A stretch of DNA of 64,000 nucleotides from an uncultured Tenacibaculum sp. (GCA_947498055.1 CANMJA010000004.1:124001-188000), one strand, 5' to 3'; numbered from the stretch's first letter, positions 18,453 through 28,546 are shown. A program made the numbers and translations. Notes: generated from the sequence alone by a model not told the origin.

Positions 18453-19818
18453 CTGCTTTTCTTACTGTGGTTACTAATATGGCTAAACAAATCCAAAAAC
18501 CAAATAATCTAAAACTATCAAATTGTAACCAATTAATAGCATATCCAACAAAAGAAATTAATAAAATAATTGCAATTATTTTTTTCTCTTTATTTACATT
18601 TTTCGTAAGTAGATACGATTGGTATATAGCGGTTCCTAAAAACAAAATAAAAACAAGAAAACCAATTATTCCTAATTCTGCTAAAAGCCTTGTATACATG
18701 TTAAAACCTGGTGGAAAGGAAGGATCTTTCTCATTTAAATAATACTCTTTAAACTCATAGTTTTTTTTAGTTGCCCACTTAGGATATTTATCTTTAGCAT
18801 GGTAAGCTTGTTGCCCAAAACCAACGCCAAAAACAGGATTTTCTTTAAAAACCAAAAGAGAAGCATATTGAATTCCGAATCTAGATTTATTAGAAATATT
18901 ATTTTCTAGATTTTTTATAAATGAAACAGAATTTAATTTATTCTTCATTGTATTAGTAACAGATGTATAATTAAAAACCAACCCTACTATAGATGCAAAA
19001 AACACGATAAATATAATATTTTGAAATACCGTCTTTATTTTTTTCTTAAAACGATAAGCAACAAAAACAAAGACCAATATTTGAATAAACACTACTAATA
19101 AAGCTGTTCTAGAACCCGACAAAAATGTTAAAATTAACACTAACAATCCAGGAATAAAACGAGTTGTTTTTTTGTGAGTTAGAATATAACTAAACATCCA
19201 CCCAGAAATTGTAATTAAATAAATAGCTAAAAAAGGAGGCTCGTAACTAACGGAAGAAATTCTTTTAAATTGATAATCTAAATAAACATCGGTAAAAGGA
19301 AAATAGTTAAATAAATAAATGGTCTTAGTAAAATAGCCTTTAAACAAAACCATATATTCAAAAAACGCATAAAAACAAGCAAAAAACAGAGAGTATAAAA
19401 ATACATTTCTTATTTTTTCTACTATTTTTTGAGAATTGCTTTTTAAAAGAATATTTAAGGACAATAAAAAAATACTAAAGGCCAATGCTAACGCAATTAT
19501 TTGTTTAATAAAACGCACCCAACCAGGTGTTTTCTTAAATAAATTTGTAGATACATTTACTATATTAAAAAATGTAGATGCTAGTATACATATAATGAAA
19601 AGAGTGAATAATTGTAAAAAAACACTTCTTCTAGGAAGCTTTATTTTACTTATTTGAAAACTTTCTATAGATAATATTACTAAAGAAATTAAAAAAAACA
19701 AAATTGCTGCTTCTCTTTTATATTCCCCTAAAAAAGATATGCCTGAATATGAATTAAAAGGAAGGAAAAATATTCCTAGTAAAAACAAAAAAGTATATAT
19801 TTTTCTTAGAGTTAACAT
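18445..19818 (-). CDS. O-antigen ligase family protein (second Wzy/WaaL-like)
   Basis: 457 residues with about eleven membrane helices. The loop region contains NPVFGVGFGQQAY and RLLAELGIIGFLVF, the Wzy_C signature, so this is the better polymerase/ligase candidate of the two. Probably one of the pair polymerises and the other ligates, but which does which cannot be read from sequence. Confidence 0.82.
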   Translation of the reverse strand: MLTLRKIYTFLFLLGIFFLPFNSYSGISFLGEYKREAAILFFLISLVILSIESFQISKIKLPRRSVFLQLFTLFIICILASTFFNIVNVSTNLFKKTPGWVRFIKQIIALALAFSIFLLSLNILLKSNSQKIVEKIRNVFLYSLFFACFYAFFEYMVLFKGYFTKTIYLFNYFPFTDVYLDYQFKRISSVSYEPPFLAIYLITISGWMFSYILTHKKTTRFIPGLLVLILTFLSGSRTALLVVFIQILVFVFVAYRFKKKIKTVFQNIIFIVFFASIVGLVFNYTSVTNTMKNKLNSVSFIKNLENNISNKSRFGIQYASLLVFKENPVFGVGFGQQAYHAKDKYPKWATKKNYEFKEYYLNEKDPSFPPGFNMYTRLLAELGIIGFLVFILFLGTAIYQSYLLTKNVNKEKKIIAIILLISFVGYAINWLQFDSFRLFGFWICLAILVTTVRKADA

Positions 19819-20994
19819 TTATTCTTTTTTTAATAAATAATACGATAAAAATGCTCCTCCAAGACTTATAATCGCTTGAGATATTACTGTTGCTATTGTG
19901 GGTATTATTAAACCATAACTATTTATAAAAACAAAATTAAAACCAATATTAAATATAATTGCTAGGAGTCCTAAAATTAAAAGGGCTTCGTATTTTTTAT
20001 ATGCTAGTAAAAACGAAAATGGCATAGATACATAAGTAATAAATGAAGCAAATAACAATATAGAAGTATATAAAAACGAATTACTATATGCTGTTAATAC
20101 AAAACGGATAATTAAAAAATTAAATACTAAACTAACTGTTAAAAATAAGATAGCATAAAAAATTACCTTTTTAAAATGTTTTTTTACAAAATGGGTATAT
20201 CCTTTCTTTTTTGCTATTTCTAGTTGTTTAATATTTAAAACAGTAAAAATGGGTATGACTAAAATAAGGGATACGTTATAAATTTTTAGGGAAAAAGAAT
20301 AAATACCTAAATCAAAATTTGTTAGGTTTTTTTCAATAAAAAAAGAATCAAAAAAAGTAATGAAAGGTACTATTGCTACATATAAAATATAACTTAGCGA
20401 TTTTCTAAAAAAAGAGTTCAACAAAGCTTTTTCTATTTTTATTTCTGCGGTTCCTTTTTTAACAAGAAAACAAAAAAAGATGCCTATAAATAGTAGTGAT
20501 ATTAGATAATTTAATTCTATTAATTTTATATAATTATTTTCTTTTAATATATAAAAAAAAAATAGCGTTGTACTTATAATAGAAAGTTGTTTTACTACAT
20601 CTACAATACCATATTTAAAATATTTTTCATTTACATTTAAATAGGATTTTAAGCTCGTTGTTAGTATAAAATTAGTACTAAAAATTAGGAAAAGGTATCC
20701 GTTAATATTTGAATTTAATGTTTTTAAAACTAAATAAAAAATAGGCATTAGTGTAATAGAGAATAATAAGATACCAAAATTAAATTTTCGGTGTTCATTT
20801 AATTTATTTTCTATTAAGTATGCTGATAAAAAAGGGTCTATAAAAATTGCTGCTAAGTTTAATAATACAAGCATATAACTATATTCACCAAAATCTGCTA
20901 TTACTAAGAACTTTAAAACAATTACTATATTTAGTAATCCTATTGCTTTAACAATCACATGAGAGGAAAATATTTTTACTATACTTTTAAACAT
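19819..20994 (-). CDS. polysaccharide flippase (Wzx/MATE-like)
   Basis: 391 residues and about twelve transmembrane helices, with GLLNIVIVLKFLVIADFGEY at the N-terminus matching oligosaccharide flippases (polysaccharide_synt family). It would translocate lipid-linked repeat units across the inner membrane. The gene abuts its neighbours (0 and 3 nt spacing). Confidence 0.85.
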   Translation of the reverse strand: MFKSIVKIFSSHVIVKAIGLLNIVIVLKFLVIADFGEYSYMLVLLNLAAIFIDPFLSAYLIENKLNEHRKFNFGILLFSITLMPIFYLVLKTLNSNINGYLFLIFSTNFILTTSLKSYLNVNEKYFKYGIVDVVKQLSIISTTLFFFYILKENNYIKLIELNYLISLLFIGIFFCFLVKKGTAEIKIEKALLNSFFRKSLSYILYVAIVPFITFFDSFFIEKNLTNFDLGIYSFSLKIYNVSLILVIPIFTVLNIKQLEIAKKKGYTHFVKKHFKKVIFYAILFLTVSLVFNFLIIRFVLTAYSNSFLYTSILLFASFITYVSMPFSFLLAYKKYEALLILGLLAIIFNIGFNFVFINSYGLIIPTIATVISQAIISLGGAFLSYYLLKKE

Positions 20995-20997
20995 GTA

Positions 20998-21669
20998 TTA
21001 AATATTAAACTTTCTACGAATTTCTACTTTAAGTCTTTCTATAGGGCTTAACCACGAGCCATTAAAGTGATGTATACAATGTGTATTCTGCGTTATAAAT
21101 AGTTTTCCTGTATAAAAGTTTTTAGGAGCAAAAAAGTCTTTCGGAAAAACACTAAACTCTTTAATTATTTGCTTTTTATTATTGTTTAGTAATCCTTCCT
21201 TTTGAAAAAAAGAGGTTACTGTTTTAACGTTTGTTGTTAAATTTAAACCTTTAGGTGTAATAAATTTCTCGTCTTCGTAAAACCGTTTAATTTCTTGTAA
21301 AAACACATTGTTTTTTGCTGCGCCTATGATAGCTGTTCCTATATAATTCTCTTCTTCAAAACCTATAAAAGAGTTTAACTGTAAAAAGGAGTTTAGGTTT
21401 TTTAACAATTCTACATCTGTGTCTAAGTATATTCCTCCATAATTTACTAACGCCCATAATCTAATATAATCAGAAACAAAAGCCCATTTTTTTTTGCTGT
21501 ATGCCTCTTTTACATACAAAGGAGCCTTAGAAATATTAAAGTTATCTTCATTCCATTCTATAAAATCATATCCATAACAATATTTTTTCCAAGAATCTTC
21601 GCATTTTTTTATCCTTTTAGGCTTGGGTTTATTTCCCAACCATATAGAGTGTATGATTTTTGGTATCAT
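20998..21669 (-). CDS. GT32-type glycosyltransferase
   Basis: 223 residues beginning MIPKIIHSIWLGN, with the DXD motif in GGIYLDTDVEL (D83, D85), YIRLWAL and a C-terminal HHFNGSW. These mark the glycosyltransferase sugar-binding/OCH1-like family of capsule and LPS enzymes. It is the first glycosyltransferase after a ~100-bp gap from rfbC, so a separate promoter could start here. Confidence 0.9.
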   Translation of the reverse strand: MIPKIIHSIWLGNKPKPKRIKKCEDSWKKYCYGYDFIEWNEDNFNISKAPLYVKEAYSKKKWAFVSDYIRLWALVNYGGIYLDTDVELLKNLNSFLQLNSFIGFEEENYIGTAIIGAAKNNVFLQEIKRFYEDEKFITPKGLNLTTNVKTVTSFFQKEGLLNNNKKQIIKEFSVFPKDFFAPKNFYTGKLFITQNTHCIHHFNGSWLSPIERLKVEIRRKFNI

Positions 21670-21772
21670 AAAATAATACTATTTAACGGATAATGATTTT
21701 GTATTTAAACTTCAAAAAATAGACTTGAAATCTCTTGATAAGTTATAACTGGAATGTTTTTAATTTATTACT

Positions 21773-22312
21773 TTATACATCTTTAAAAAACGGTAATTCT
21801 ATGTCTTTATCTGATAGTTGAATTTCATCATTAGCAAGCATCCAATCTATTTTTAAAACTGGGTCGTTATATATAATTCCTCCTTCGGCTTCTGGCTTGT
21901 AAAAATTATCACATTTGTAAGCAAAAAGTGTATTATCTTCTAAAACAGCATATCCATGAGCAAAACCTCTCGGTACAAATAATTGTTTTTTATTTTCTTC
22001 TGATAAAATAATAGAAAAGTGTTTTCCATAAGTTTCTGATTTTGGCCTCAAATCTACTACCACATCTAGTACTTTTCCTTTAACCACTCGTACTAACTTT
22101 GCTTGTGCATGTATTCCTTTTTGAAAATGTAACCCTCTTAAAACTCCTCTATTAGAAAAAGCTTCATTGTCTTGCACAAACGTTGTATTTATGTTGGTTT
22201 GTTCTCGAAATTTGTGGGTATTAAAACTTTCAAAAAAATACCCTCTATGATCTCCAAATATTTTTGGAGTAATAATAAAACAATCTTTTAAACCTGTTTC
22301 CTCTACCTTCAT
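21773..22312 (-). CDS. rfbC: dTDP-4-dehydrorhamnose 3,5-epimerase
   Basis: 179 residues. Catalytic His62 (GLHFQKG), Lys72 and Tyr132 are present, with the RfbC core FVPRGFAHGYAVLED. It acts in dTDP-L-rhamnose formation. rfbA, rfbB and rfbD are not in the window, so the rest of the pathway must lie elsewhere. Confidence 0.95.
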   Translation of the reverse strand: MKVEETGLKDCFIITPKIFGDHRGYFFESFNTHKFREQTNINTTFVQDNEAFSNRGVLRGLHFQKGIHAQAKLVRVVKGKVLDVVVDLRPKSETYGKHFSIILSEENKKQLFVPRGFAHGYAVLEDNTLFAYKCDNFYKPEAEGGIIYNDPVLKIDWMLANDEIQLSDKDIELPFFKDV

Positions 22313-22333
22313 GGTCTATAGCTTTGTAACCTT

Positions 22334-23374
22334 TTAGTGGTTATAATTATTTAAAAAATGATTCAGTTTTATTAACAATAGAAAAATTACCATTAGAGAA
22401 AACCCTACTAAACCTAACTGAAAAATTTTATTCTTTTTAATTTCTTTTACTTGATGACCAATTGGTTGAAAATTAGAAACAATATTAATTACTTCCGATT
22501 TTTCGGATAAATCTTTATTAACATCTATTAAACTTTCATTTAATTCTAAATTGGTTTCAAAAAGTTTTAGTTCTCTGTTAGACGATTTGCTGTCGTTCTT
22601 TCCTAGATCTATAGAAGTACCTGAACTTGTTTTTTTTGCTTCTTCAATTAAAACTTTCTTATACACATAATGTAAAGAATCTGCTTGTTCTAGGTTCTTT
22701 TTAAGTAGTACATCGGTTCTTAATAAATTTGCTTTATTAATCTTCTTAAGGTTTTTAAAATAATCGTTATTAACAATAGAAGAAATAATAGAGGTACTTA
22801 GTTTTTCAAAAACATTATTTTTAGTTGCTATTACCGAGATCTCATGAATTTTATAATCGAACTTTGTAAAGGCATTTTGAAATTTGGTATAAGAATAACT
22901 TTTTACAGTTAAACTATCTACAGATTGCGATAAATCATCGTAAGATGTTAAAATATCATTTTCATTTATAATGGGTTGAATAGAAAATTTTTGAAGAGAT
23001 TTTGCTTCTTTTTTAGATATTTTAAATATCGATGCCAATAATGTACTATCTTTTTGTAGTACTAAATCATTATAAAACTTAACATTATTATACAGTTGTC
23101 TTGCACTACTGAAATTGGGTTTTACATATAAGTTTCCTTCATATTTAGTTTCTGATTTAAACTCTATAAAAAAACCTACGATAGCACCAATAAACGTTGC
23201 AATACTTAATTTAATAACATTACTTTTTAAAAACAGTAATGTTTTAATTAAAAAATGAAATATATTCTTAAAAAAAGAACCAAAAAAGTTAATTAATTTG
23301 GTAAACCCTTTTCCTAAAATAACAAACAAAGAGCCCAAATCTACCTCTTCATTTTCTTTTGTTTCATTCGACAT
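22334..23374 (-). CDS. Wzz-like chain-length determinant protein
   Basis: 346 residues with two transmembrane helices (about 54-70 and 318-336) bracketing a mostly helical periplasmic region of about 250 residues. This is the topology of polysaccharide co-polymerases. Sequence motifs are weak, so the call rests on topology and on its place next to rfbC and the Wzx/Wzy genes. Residues 1-50 are hydrophobic/amphipathic and may form an extra membrane-associated helix. Confidence 0.65.
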   Translation of the reverse strand: MSNETKENEEVDLGSLFVILGKGFTKLINFFGSFFKNIFHFLIKTLLFLKSNVIKLSIATFIGAIVGFFIEFKSETKYEGNLYVKPNFSSARQLYNNVKFYNDLVLQKDSTLLASIFKISKKEAKSLQKFSIQPIINENDILTSYDDLSQSVDSLTVKSYSYTKFQNAFTKFDYKIHEISVIATKNNVFEKLSTSIISSIVNNDYFKNLKKINKANLLRTDVLLKKNLEQADSLHYVYKKVLIEEAKKTSSGTSIDLGKNDSKSSNRELKLFETNLELNESLIDVNKDLSEKSEVINIVSNFQPIGHQVKEIKKNKIFQLGLVGFSLMVIFLLLIKLNHFLNNYNH

Positions 23375-23382
23375 ATTATGTC

Positions 23383-25065
23383 TTATTTATTTAATATCTG
23401 TTCTAATATTTTTTGTGTAATGGCATATGTTGGTGTTACACCGCTCATTCCCAATCCGCCTGAAGCTAATGTTGCTCCCGTTTCTAAAGGATTATCTGAT
23501 GCATAATACGCATAACGTACTTCTATATCTTCGGTAATATTTCCTCTTATTTTAGATGCCGATTGTATTGCTTTTTGATAATGTGCTCCTTCCATTTCTA
23601 AACCAATTACATTCCAGGTAGAATCATGAAAAAACTTAAGTACATCTTTATTTTGTAAAGAAGTTCCTAAAACAGTTACCATCGTTCCGTCAAAAACTTG
23701 TACTCCAAACCCTTCTAAATCTTCCTTTTTTAATTCATTTTTAAACGGATAGTTATCTGCTGTTCCTTCAAAAATATGTGCAGAAGGAATCATTATATCA
23801 CCCTTTCCTCCTTCTAAAATACCCGCTTTACCCATTATAGAAACCGATTTCACATCTAAATGAACAACATTATTTACCGTTTTATATGGTTTTAAAAGCT
23901 CATCCATTGTTTCATACGCTTGCTCTCCAAAAGCATAATCCATTACAATAATTACAGGAGCTTCCTTTTTATTTTTAATCTCTTTAAACTTTGTACCTTT
24001 AAAATCTACTTTAGCAGTATCAATAATTTGTACATTAATATTAGTACCAGATACATCCTTTAAGTAAATTAACCCGTTTTCTGAGGCATAATTCTTAACC
24101 GAACTTTGCAATGCTTTGCTATCCGTATTACTTAATAGTTCATACAATCCAAAATCTTCGTGTTGTTTTGCTTCTTTAGGTAATGCTTTTTCTGCATACA
24201 TACTATTTAAAACACTATGCATGTTTGCACTAATAATATGAATAGGTCTAGTTAAAAGATCTTGATTTGAAAGTGCTTTTTTAATATCATTTGCCCAAGT
24301 TTCTCCATGATAATGACGACCTATTTCTTCTGATAGAACAGAACTAAATCGAACCGATCTTTTCTTATCATAAAGTTCTTCATTAATGGCTAGTTTTCCT
24401 AACCAATAAATTAAATGGAAAAAACGATACGGGTTTTCTTCTGTAGCAAATGTATTGTAAGATTGATGTACTTCATCATAAGTTCTACCTAAAATACTTC
24501 CTAAATGAACCGTTAAAACATCTTTTTCTTCTTCAGTAAGTGATTTATTATGTAAAACAACCTCTTCTAAATTTTTCCATTCTCTAATAGTTTTTTTGCC
24601 ATCACTAATAAGTACTCTTTCTTTTATTTTATGCGATTCAATAAATAAAAAGGTTAAGTGTGTAAGAATATCGTAAATATCAGATCTTCCTCTGGTAATT
24701 TCAATATTCATTTGATCTTTGTCTATTCGATAACAGTTTCTTCTTCTTTTAGGAGGTACTATTACTTTAAAATGCGAATTTCTATACCCTTCTTCTGCAG
24801 TTAAATTAATAAATTGACACTCTTCAATTCCTTCCGGTAAACGTTCTATTACATACGTAAGTCCGTTTAACTCTGTTTTATCTTCTGCTATAGAACCATA
24901 TATTTCTGGTCTTAAAAGCAATAACGATTTTCGTAAGGTTTCTCCAGAAACACCCATTGGTTTATAAAAACCTCTACTAAATAAATGGCGCATAGAGATA
25001 TATAATTTTTCTATTGCGTTGGTAGATTCTTGCGCTCTAGTTCGTTCTTTATATAATTTAGTCAT
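23383..25065 (-). CDS. Bacteroidota protein with nucleoside-phosphorylase-like C-domain
   Basis: 560 residues without a signal peptide. The N-terminal ~330 residues form a helical domain found in many flavobacteria (DUF6909-like; the name is from memory). The C-terminal part (about 360-555) has IIVMDYAFGEQAYE, SVSIMGKAGILEGGKGDIM, FDGTMVTVLGT and VIGLEMEGAHY, the pattern of the purine nucleoside phosphorylase/MTAN superfamily, including the GLEMEG ribose-binding Glu. A nucleotide-processing or sensing role is likely. It lies 3 nt after ctpA. Confidence 0.6.
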   Translation of the reverse strand: MTKLYKERTRAQESTNAIEKLYISMRHLFSRGFYKPMGVSGETLRKSLLLLRPEIYGSIAEDKTELNGLTYVIERLPEGIEECQFINLTAEEGYRNSHFKVIVPPKRRRNCYRIDKDQMNIEITRGRSDIYDILTHLTFLFIESHKIKERVLISDGKKTIREWKNLEEVVLHNKSLTEEEKDVLTVHLGSILGRTYDEVHQSYNTFATEENPYRFFHLIYWLGKLAINEELYDKKRSVRFSSVLSEEIGRHYHGETWANDIKKALSNQDLLTRPIHIISANMHSVLNSMYAEKALPKEAKQHEDFGLYELLSNTDSKALQSSVKNYASENGLIYLKDVSGTNINVQIIDTAKVDFKGTKFKEIKNKKEAPVIIVMDYAFGEQAYETMDELLKPYKTVNNVVHLDVKSVSIMGKAGILEGGKGDIMIPSAHIFEGTADNYPFKNELKKEDLEGFGVQVFDGTMVTVLGTSLQNKDVLKFFHDSTWNVIGLEMEGAHYQKAIQSASKIRGNITEDIEVRYAYYASDNPLETGATLASGGLGMSGVTPTYAITQKILEQILNK

Positions 25066-25068
25066 TTA

Positions 25069-26688
25069 CTATTTTCCTAATATTTTATTATATTTTGCTG
25101 AATTATTTAATATTTCAACAGCCTCTTTTATTGTTGTATCCTTTTTTAAATGATATTGATATACTCCTTTTTTATAAAAGTATTGTTCTAAAATTGCATC
25201 TTGAATTTTTAAAGAAATATGGTCTTCATTTTTATCAATTTCTTTAATCTTATTATCTACTAATTTAGCAACCAATTCTTTATATTCAGAAGAAATAATT
25301 CCTTCTTTTGCTACCGATTTATAAGCTTCTTTAAAAAGTTTTTCTTGTTTGGTAACAAAGGCTGTATCTTTTGTTCTTAAATAATTTTTAAACCCTTTAA
25401 AATCTGAAAAAGAAAAAGATTCTAATGTTGTAGCTTTGTTTTTTCGAACATATTCTGTAGCAAAATTAAAAATGGCTTTAGAAGCAATTAATTTATCTGT
25501 TTCTTCTGTTTTTTCAGATCTCTTTATTTTTACATCTGGTGTAACTCCTCCTCCATCATAAACAGTTCTTCCATTTATGGTTTTAAAAGTGCTAACAGGG
25601 CCGTCAGAAAACTTAGGAACCTTTCCTGTTTTCCAGTCTCTATTTGCATAATCTAATTCTTGAATACATCTTCCACTTGGTGTATAATATTTAGATATGG
25701 TTGCTTTCATTTGTGTGCCATACGTTAAATCGAAATAACGTTGTACTAATCCTTTTCCAAAAGAACGCTCTCCTAATACAACTGCTCTATCGTAATCTTG
25801 TAATGCGCCCGATACTATTTCTGAGGCAGAAGCTGATCTTCCATCGATTAAAACAACTACAGGCATTTCTGTATCTAATGGTGATTGACTGGTTGTATAT
25901 GTTCTAGAATTTTTCTTTATTTTCCCTCTTGTGTCTACTACTTTTTTTCCGGAAGGAATAAATAAATTAGTAATATTAACTGCATCAAATAAAGAACCTC
26001 CTGGATTACTTCTTAAATCAAGCACCAACTTTTTCATTCCTTTTTCTTTTAAACTAACAATTGCTTTTTTTAGTTCTTCTGTTGCTTTTCTTGCAGTAAA
26101 TCTGGTAAGAATTACATACCCTGCATCTTCATTTATCATTTCAAAAAATGGTACTGGATTGTCTATAATTTTATCTAATTTTAGACTAAAGTTAACCATT
26201 TCATTTGCTCTTTTTACTGTTAAAGTAACCTCATTTCCAGGCAGTCCTTTTAGCACTTGTGATAATTGGTCTATTTCTAATCCTTTTAACTCTTGGTTAT
26301 TAACAATGGTAATAATATCTCCTACTTTTAATCCTGCTTTATCTGCAGGATATCCTTCTTTTACAGATACAATAGTAATTCCTTTTTTAGTATACCAAGA
26401 AGATATTCCAATACCTCCGTATTCTCCTTCTCTTCTAATTTTTGCGTCTTCTACTTGTTGTTCGTTATAAAAACGAGTATATGGATCTAAGTTTTTTAAG
26501 GTGTTATTTATTGCTTTATTTGTTACGTCTCCTGGGTTTATTTCATCTATATAATTTATATTTAGTGTTTTATATAAATTATTGTAAATTTCTATTTGCT
26601 TCGCAATCTCAAAAAAACGAGATTGAAAAGAGAAAGAAATTGCAGCAATTATAAGGAATACTCCTATTATTCGTTTTTTGTTTTTCAT
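25069..26688 (-). CDS. C-terminal-processing (S41) protease
   Basis: 539 residues. An N-terminal membrane anchor/signal (7-22), a PDZ domain at about 88-165 and an S41 protease domain with RSNPGGS, the catalytic Ser in GRSASASEI (284-290) and Lys312 in FGKGLVQ. Such tail-specific proteases act in the periplasm. Its ATG overlaps the last base of rnpA's stop, a pairing common in flavobacteria. Confidence 0.93.
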   Translation of the reverse strand: MKNKKRIIGVFLIIAAISFSFQSRFFEIAKQIEIYNNLYKTLNINYIDEINPGDVTNKAINNTLKNLDPYTRFYNEQQVEDAKIRREGEYGGIGISSWYTKKGITIVSVKEGYPADKAGLKVGDIITIVNNQELKGLEIDQLSQVLKGLPGNEVTLTVKRANEMVNFSLKLDKIIDNPVPFFEMINEDAGYVILTRFTARKATEELKKAIVSLKEKGMKKLVLDLRSNPGGSLFDAVNITNLFIPSGKKVVDTRGKIKKNSRTYTTSQSPLDTEMPVVVLIDGRSASASEIVSGALQDYDRAVVLGERSFGKGLVQRYFDLTYGTQMKATISKYYTPSGRCIQELDYANRDWKTGKVPKFSDGPVSTFKTINGRTVYDGGGVTPDVKIKRSEKTEETDKLIASKAIFNFATEYVRKNKATTLESFSFSDFKGFKNYLRTKDTAFVTKQEKLFKEAYKSVAKEGIISSEYKELVAKLVDNKIKEIDKNEDHISLKIQDAILEQYFYKKGVYQYHLKKDTTIKEAVEILNNSAKYNKILGK

Positions 26689-27062
26689 TATTCAGAAATA
26701 TTTTCGATAAATAACTTTAGTAATTTATCCATTTTATGAGCTATATCTTCATACTTCCACTCCTCTTTTGCAAGATAAGAAATCATAAATATATAAGGAA
26801 CATCTACTCCAGAATAGATTATTTCTTTTTGTAATCTATAAGATTCTCTCAACAATCGTTTTATTCTGTTTCTATCTACCGCTTTCTTAAAATTTCTCTT
26901 CGGAACAGAAACACCACATTGGGCTGGATAATTAGAGGTGTGTTCTGTTTGTAAAAAAACCATCTTTAAAGGGTATTTTTTAACAGACGTGCCTTCTTTA
27001 TATAACCTTTCTATGAGTTTTCTACTCTTTAATCGCTCTTCTTTTCCTAAAGTTAACTTCAT
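26688..27062 (-). CDS. rnpA: ribonuclease P protein component
   Basis: 124 residues: MKLTLGKEERLKSRK, then CGVSVPKRNFKKAVDRNRIKRLLRE, the conserved RNR motif of RnpA. It assists the RNase P RNA in tRNA 5' processing. The start at 27062 is favoured over an upstream GTG because the -7 box at 27068-27075 leaves almost no leader. rpmH is not adjacent. Confidence 0.95.
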   Translation of the reverse strand: MKLTLGKEERLKSRKLIERLYKEGTSVKKYPLKMVFLQTEHTSNYPAQCGVSVPKRNFKKAVDRNRIKRLLRESYRLQKEIIYSGVDVPYIFMISYLAKEEWKYEDIAHKMDKLLKLFIENISE

Positions 27063-27067
27063 TAGTA

Positions 27068-27075
27068 CAAACATA
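27068..27075 (-). promoter_or_regulatory. -7 box for rnpA (TATGTTTG)
   Basis: A TAnnTTTG match 5 nt upstream of the rnpA ATG. It predicts a leaderless rnpA-ctpA mRNA and rules out the longer reading frame. Confidence 0.65.
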
Positions 27076-27345
27076 CGTAAACAAACAATATTATAAAGTC
27101 TTCCAATAATATTTCGATAAAAAATAGTGACAAAAATGAATGAAATAAAGAGCCTCTTTGATATAAGTACAAAGGAAACACCCGTTTTAGTTTTATAGAG
27201 TAGAATTTCACATAGGAATTTTAACCATAGAATTTAGCTTTCTTGGGTTTCTTTAAAGATTAAAATAGTGTGATGTATCATCACTAAAAACTCTCTCTCC
27301 TAAAATCTACTTCTTTTTGCTTCCAAATTTCATCTAAAATTTAGT

Positions 27346-27353
27346 TATTTTTG
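27346..27353 (+). promoter_or_regulatory. -7 box for acyl-CoA dehydrogenase gene (TATTTTTG)
   Basis: TAnnTTTG match 14 nt upstream of the ATG at 27368. The 290 bp between rnpA and this box hold no visible gene. Confidence 0.6.
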
Positions 27354-27367
27354 AAAAAACCATTTTT

Positions 27368-28546
27368 ATGAAACCCGACTTATTTCAAGCTCCTGATTAT
27401 TATTTAACAGACGACTTATTAACTGATGAACATAAACTTGTTAGAGATACAGCTAGAACTTGGGTAAAAAGAAATTTATCTCCTATTATTGAAGAATATG
27501 CTCAAAAATCTGAGTTTCCAACCCAATTAATAAAAGGTTTGGCTGAGGTTGGTGCTTTTGGGGCTTACATTCCTAGTGAATATGGAGGTGCTGGGTTAGA
27601 TCAAATTTCGTATGGTTTAATTATGCAAGAATTGGAAAGAGGGGATAGTGGAATACGTTCTACTGCTTCTGTTCAAACTTCTTTAGTGATGGGACCTATT
27701 TATAATTATGGAAATGAAGCGCAACGAAAAAAATACTTGCCTAAATTGGCTTCTGGTGAGTGGATTGGGAGTTTTGGCTTAACCGAGCCAAACCATGGTT
27801 CGAATCCGGGAAACATGGAAACACAATTTAAAGATATGGGAGATCATTATTTATTAAATGGTGCTAAGATGTGGATTTCTAATGCGCCTATTTGTGATGT
27901 TGCAGTGGTTTGGGCTAAAAATGAAGAAGGAAGAATTTATGGTTTGTTGGTAGAACGAGGTATGGAAGGGTTTTCTACTCCTGAAACTAAAAATAAATGG
28001 TCGTTAAGAGCTTCTATTACTGGCGAGTTAATTTTTGATAATGTAAAAGTACCAAAAGAAAATTTATTACCTAATAAATCTGGATTAAGTGCTCCGTTAA
28101 AATGTTTAGATAATGCTCGTTACGGTATTTCTTGGGGTGCTATTGGCGCTGCTATGGATTGTTATGATACTGCGTTACGCTACGCAAAAGAAAGAACACA
28201 ATTTGGAAAACCTATTGGTCAGTTTCAATTACAACAAAAAAAACTAGCAGAAATGATTACAGAAATTACCAAAGCACAATTACTTGCTTGGCGCTTGGGT
28301 ACTTTAAAAAATGAAGGCAATGCTACCTCTGCCCAAATTTCTATGGCAAAACGAAATAATGTAGAAATGGCTTTAAAAATAGCTAGAGAATCTAGACAAA
28401 TTTTAGGTGCTATGGGTATTTCTGGTGAGTATTCTATTATGAGACACTCTATGAACTTAGAAAGTGTAATTACCTATGAAGGTACTCATGATATTCATTT
28501 ATTAATTACTGGTTTAGATATTACAGGGTTAAATGCTTTTAAATAA
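27368..28546 (+). CDS. gcdH: glutaryl-CoA dehydrogenase
   Basis: 392 residues, an FAD-dependent acyl-CoA dehydrogenase. Catalytic Glu371 lies in ITYEGTHDIH, and Arg97 in SGIRSTASVQ is the residue pattern that marks glutaryl-CoA dehydrogenases (binding the distal carboxylate). FGLTEPNHGSNPGNM and WISNAP form the flavin site. It oxidatively decarboxylates glutaryl-CoA to crotonyl-CoA in lysine/tryptophan breakdown. The ALDH7 gene at 51348 may serve the same lysine route. Confidence 0.92.
   Translation: MKPDLFQAPDYYLTDDLLTDEHKLVRDTARTWVKRNLSPIIEEYAQKSEFPTQLIKGLAEVGAFGAYIPSEYGGAGLDQISYGLIMQELERGDSGIRSTASVQTSLVMGPIYNYGNEAQRKKYLPKLASGEWIGSFGLTEPNHGSNPGNMETQFKDMGDHYLLNGAKMWISNAPICDVAVVWAKNEEGRIYGLLVERGMEGFSTPETKNKWSLRASITGELIFDNVKVPKENLLPNKSGLSAPLKCLDNARYGISWGAIGAAMDCYDTALRYAKERTQFGKPIGQFQLQQKKLAEMITEITKAQLLAWRLGTLKNEGNATSAQISMAKRNNVEMALKIARESRQILGAMGISGEYSIMRHSMNLESVITYEGTHDIHLLITGLDITGLNAFK

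Noticed and set aside
27795..27815. GGTTCGAATCC resembling a tRNA T-arm
   Set aside because: It lies inside the gcdH coding sequence (His-Gly-Ser-Asn-Pro-Gly) and no acceptor stem or other arms can be paired around it.
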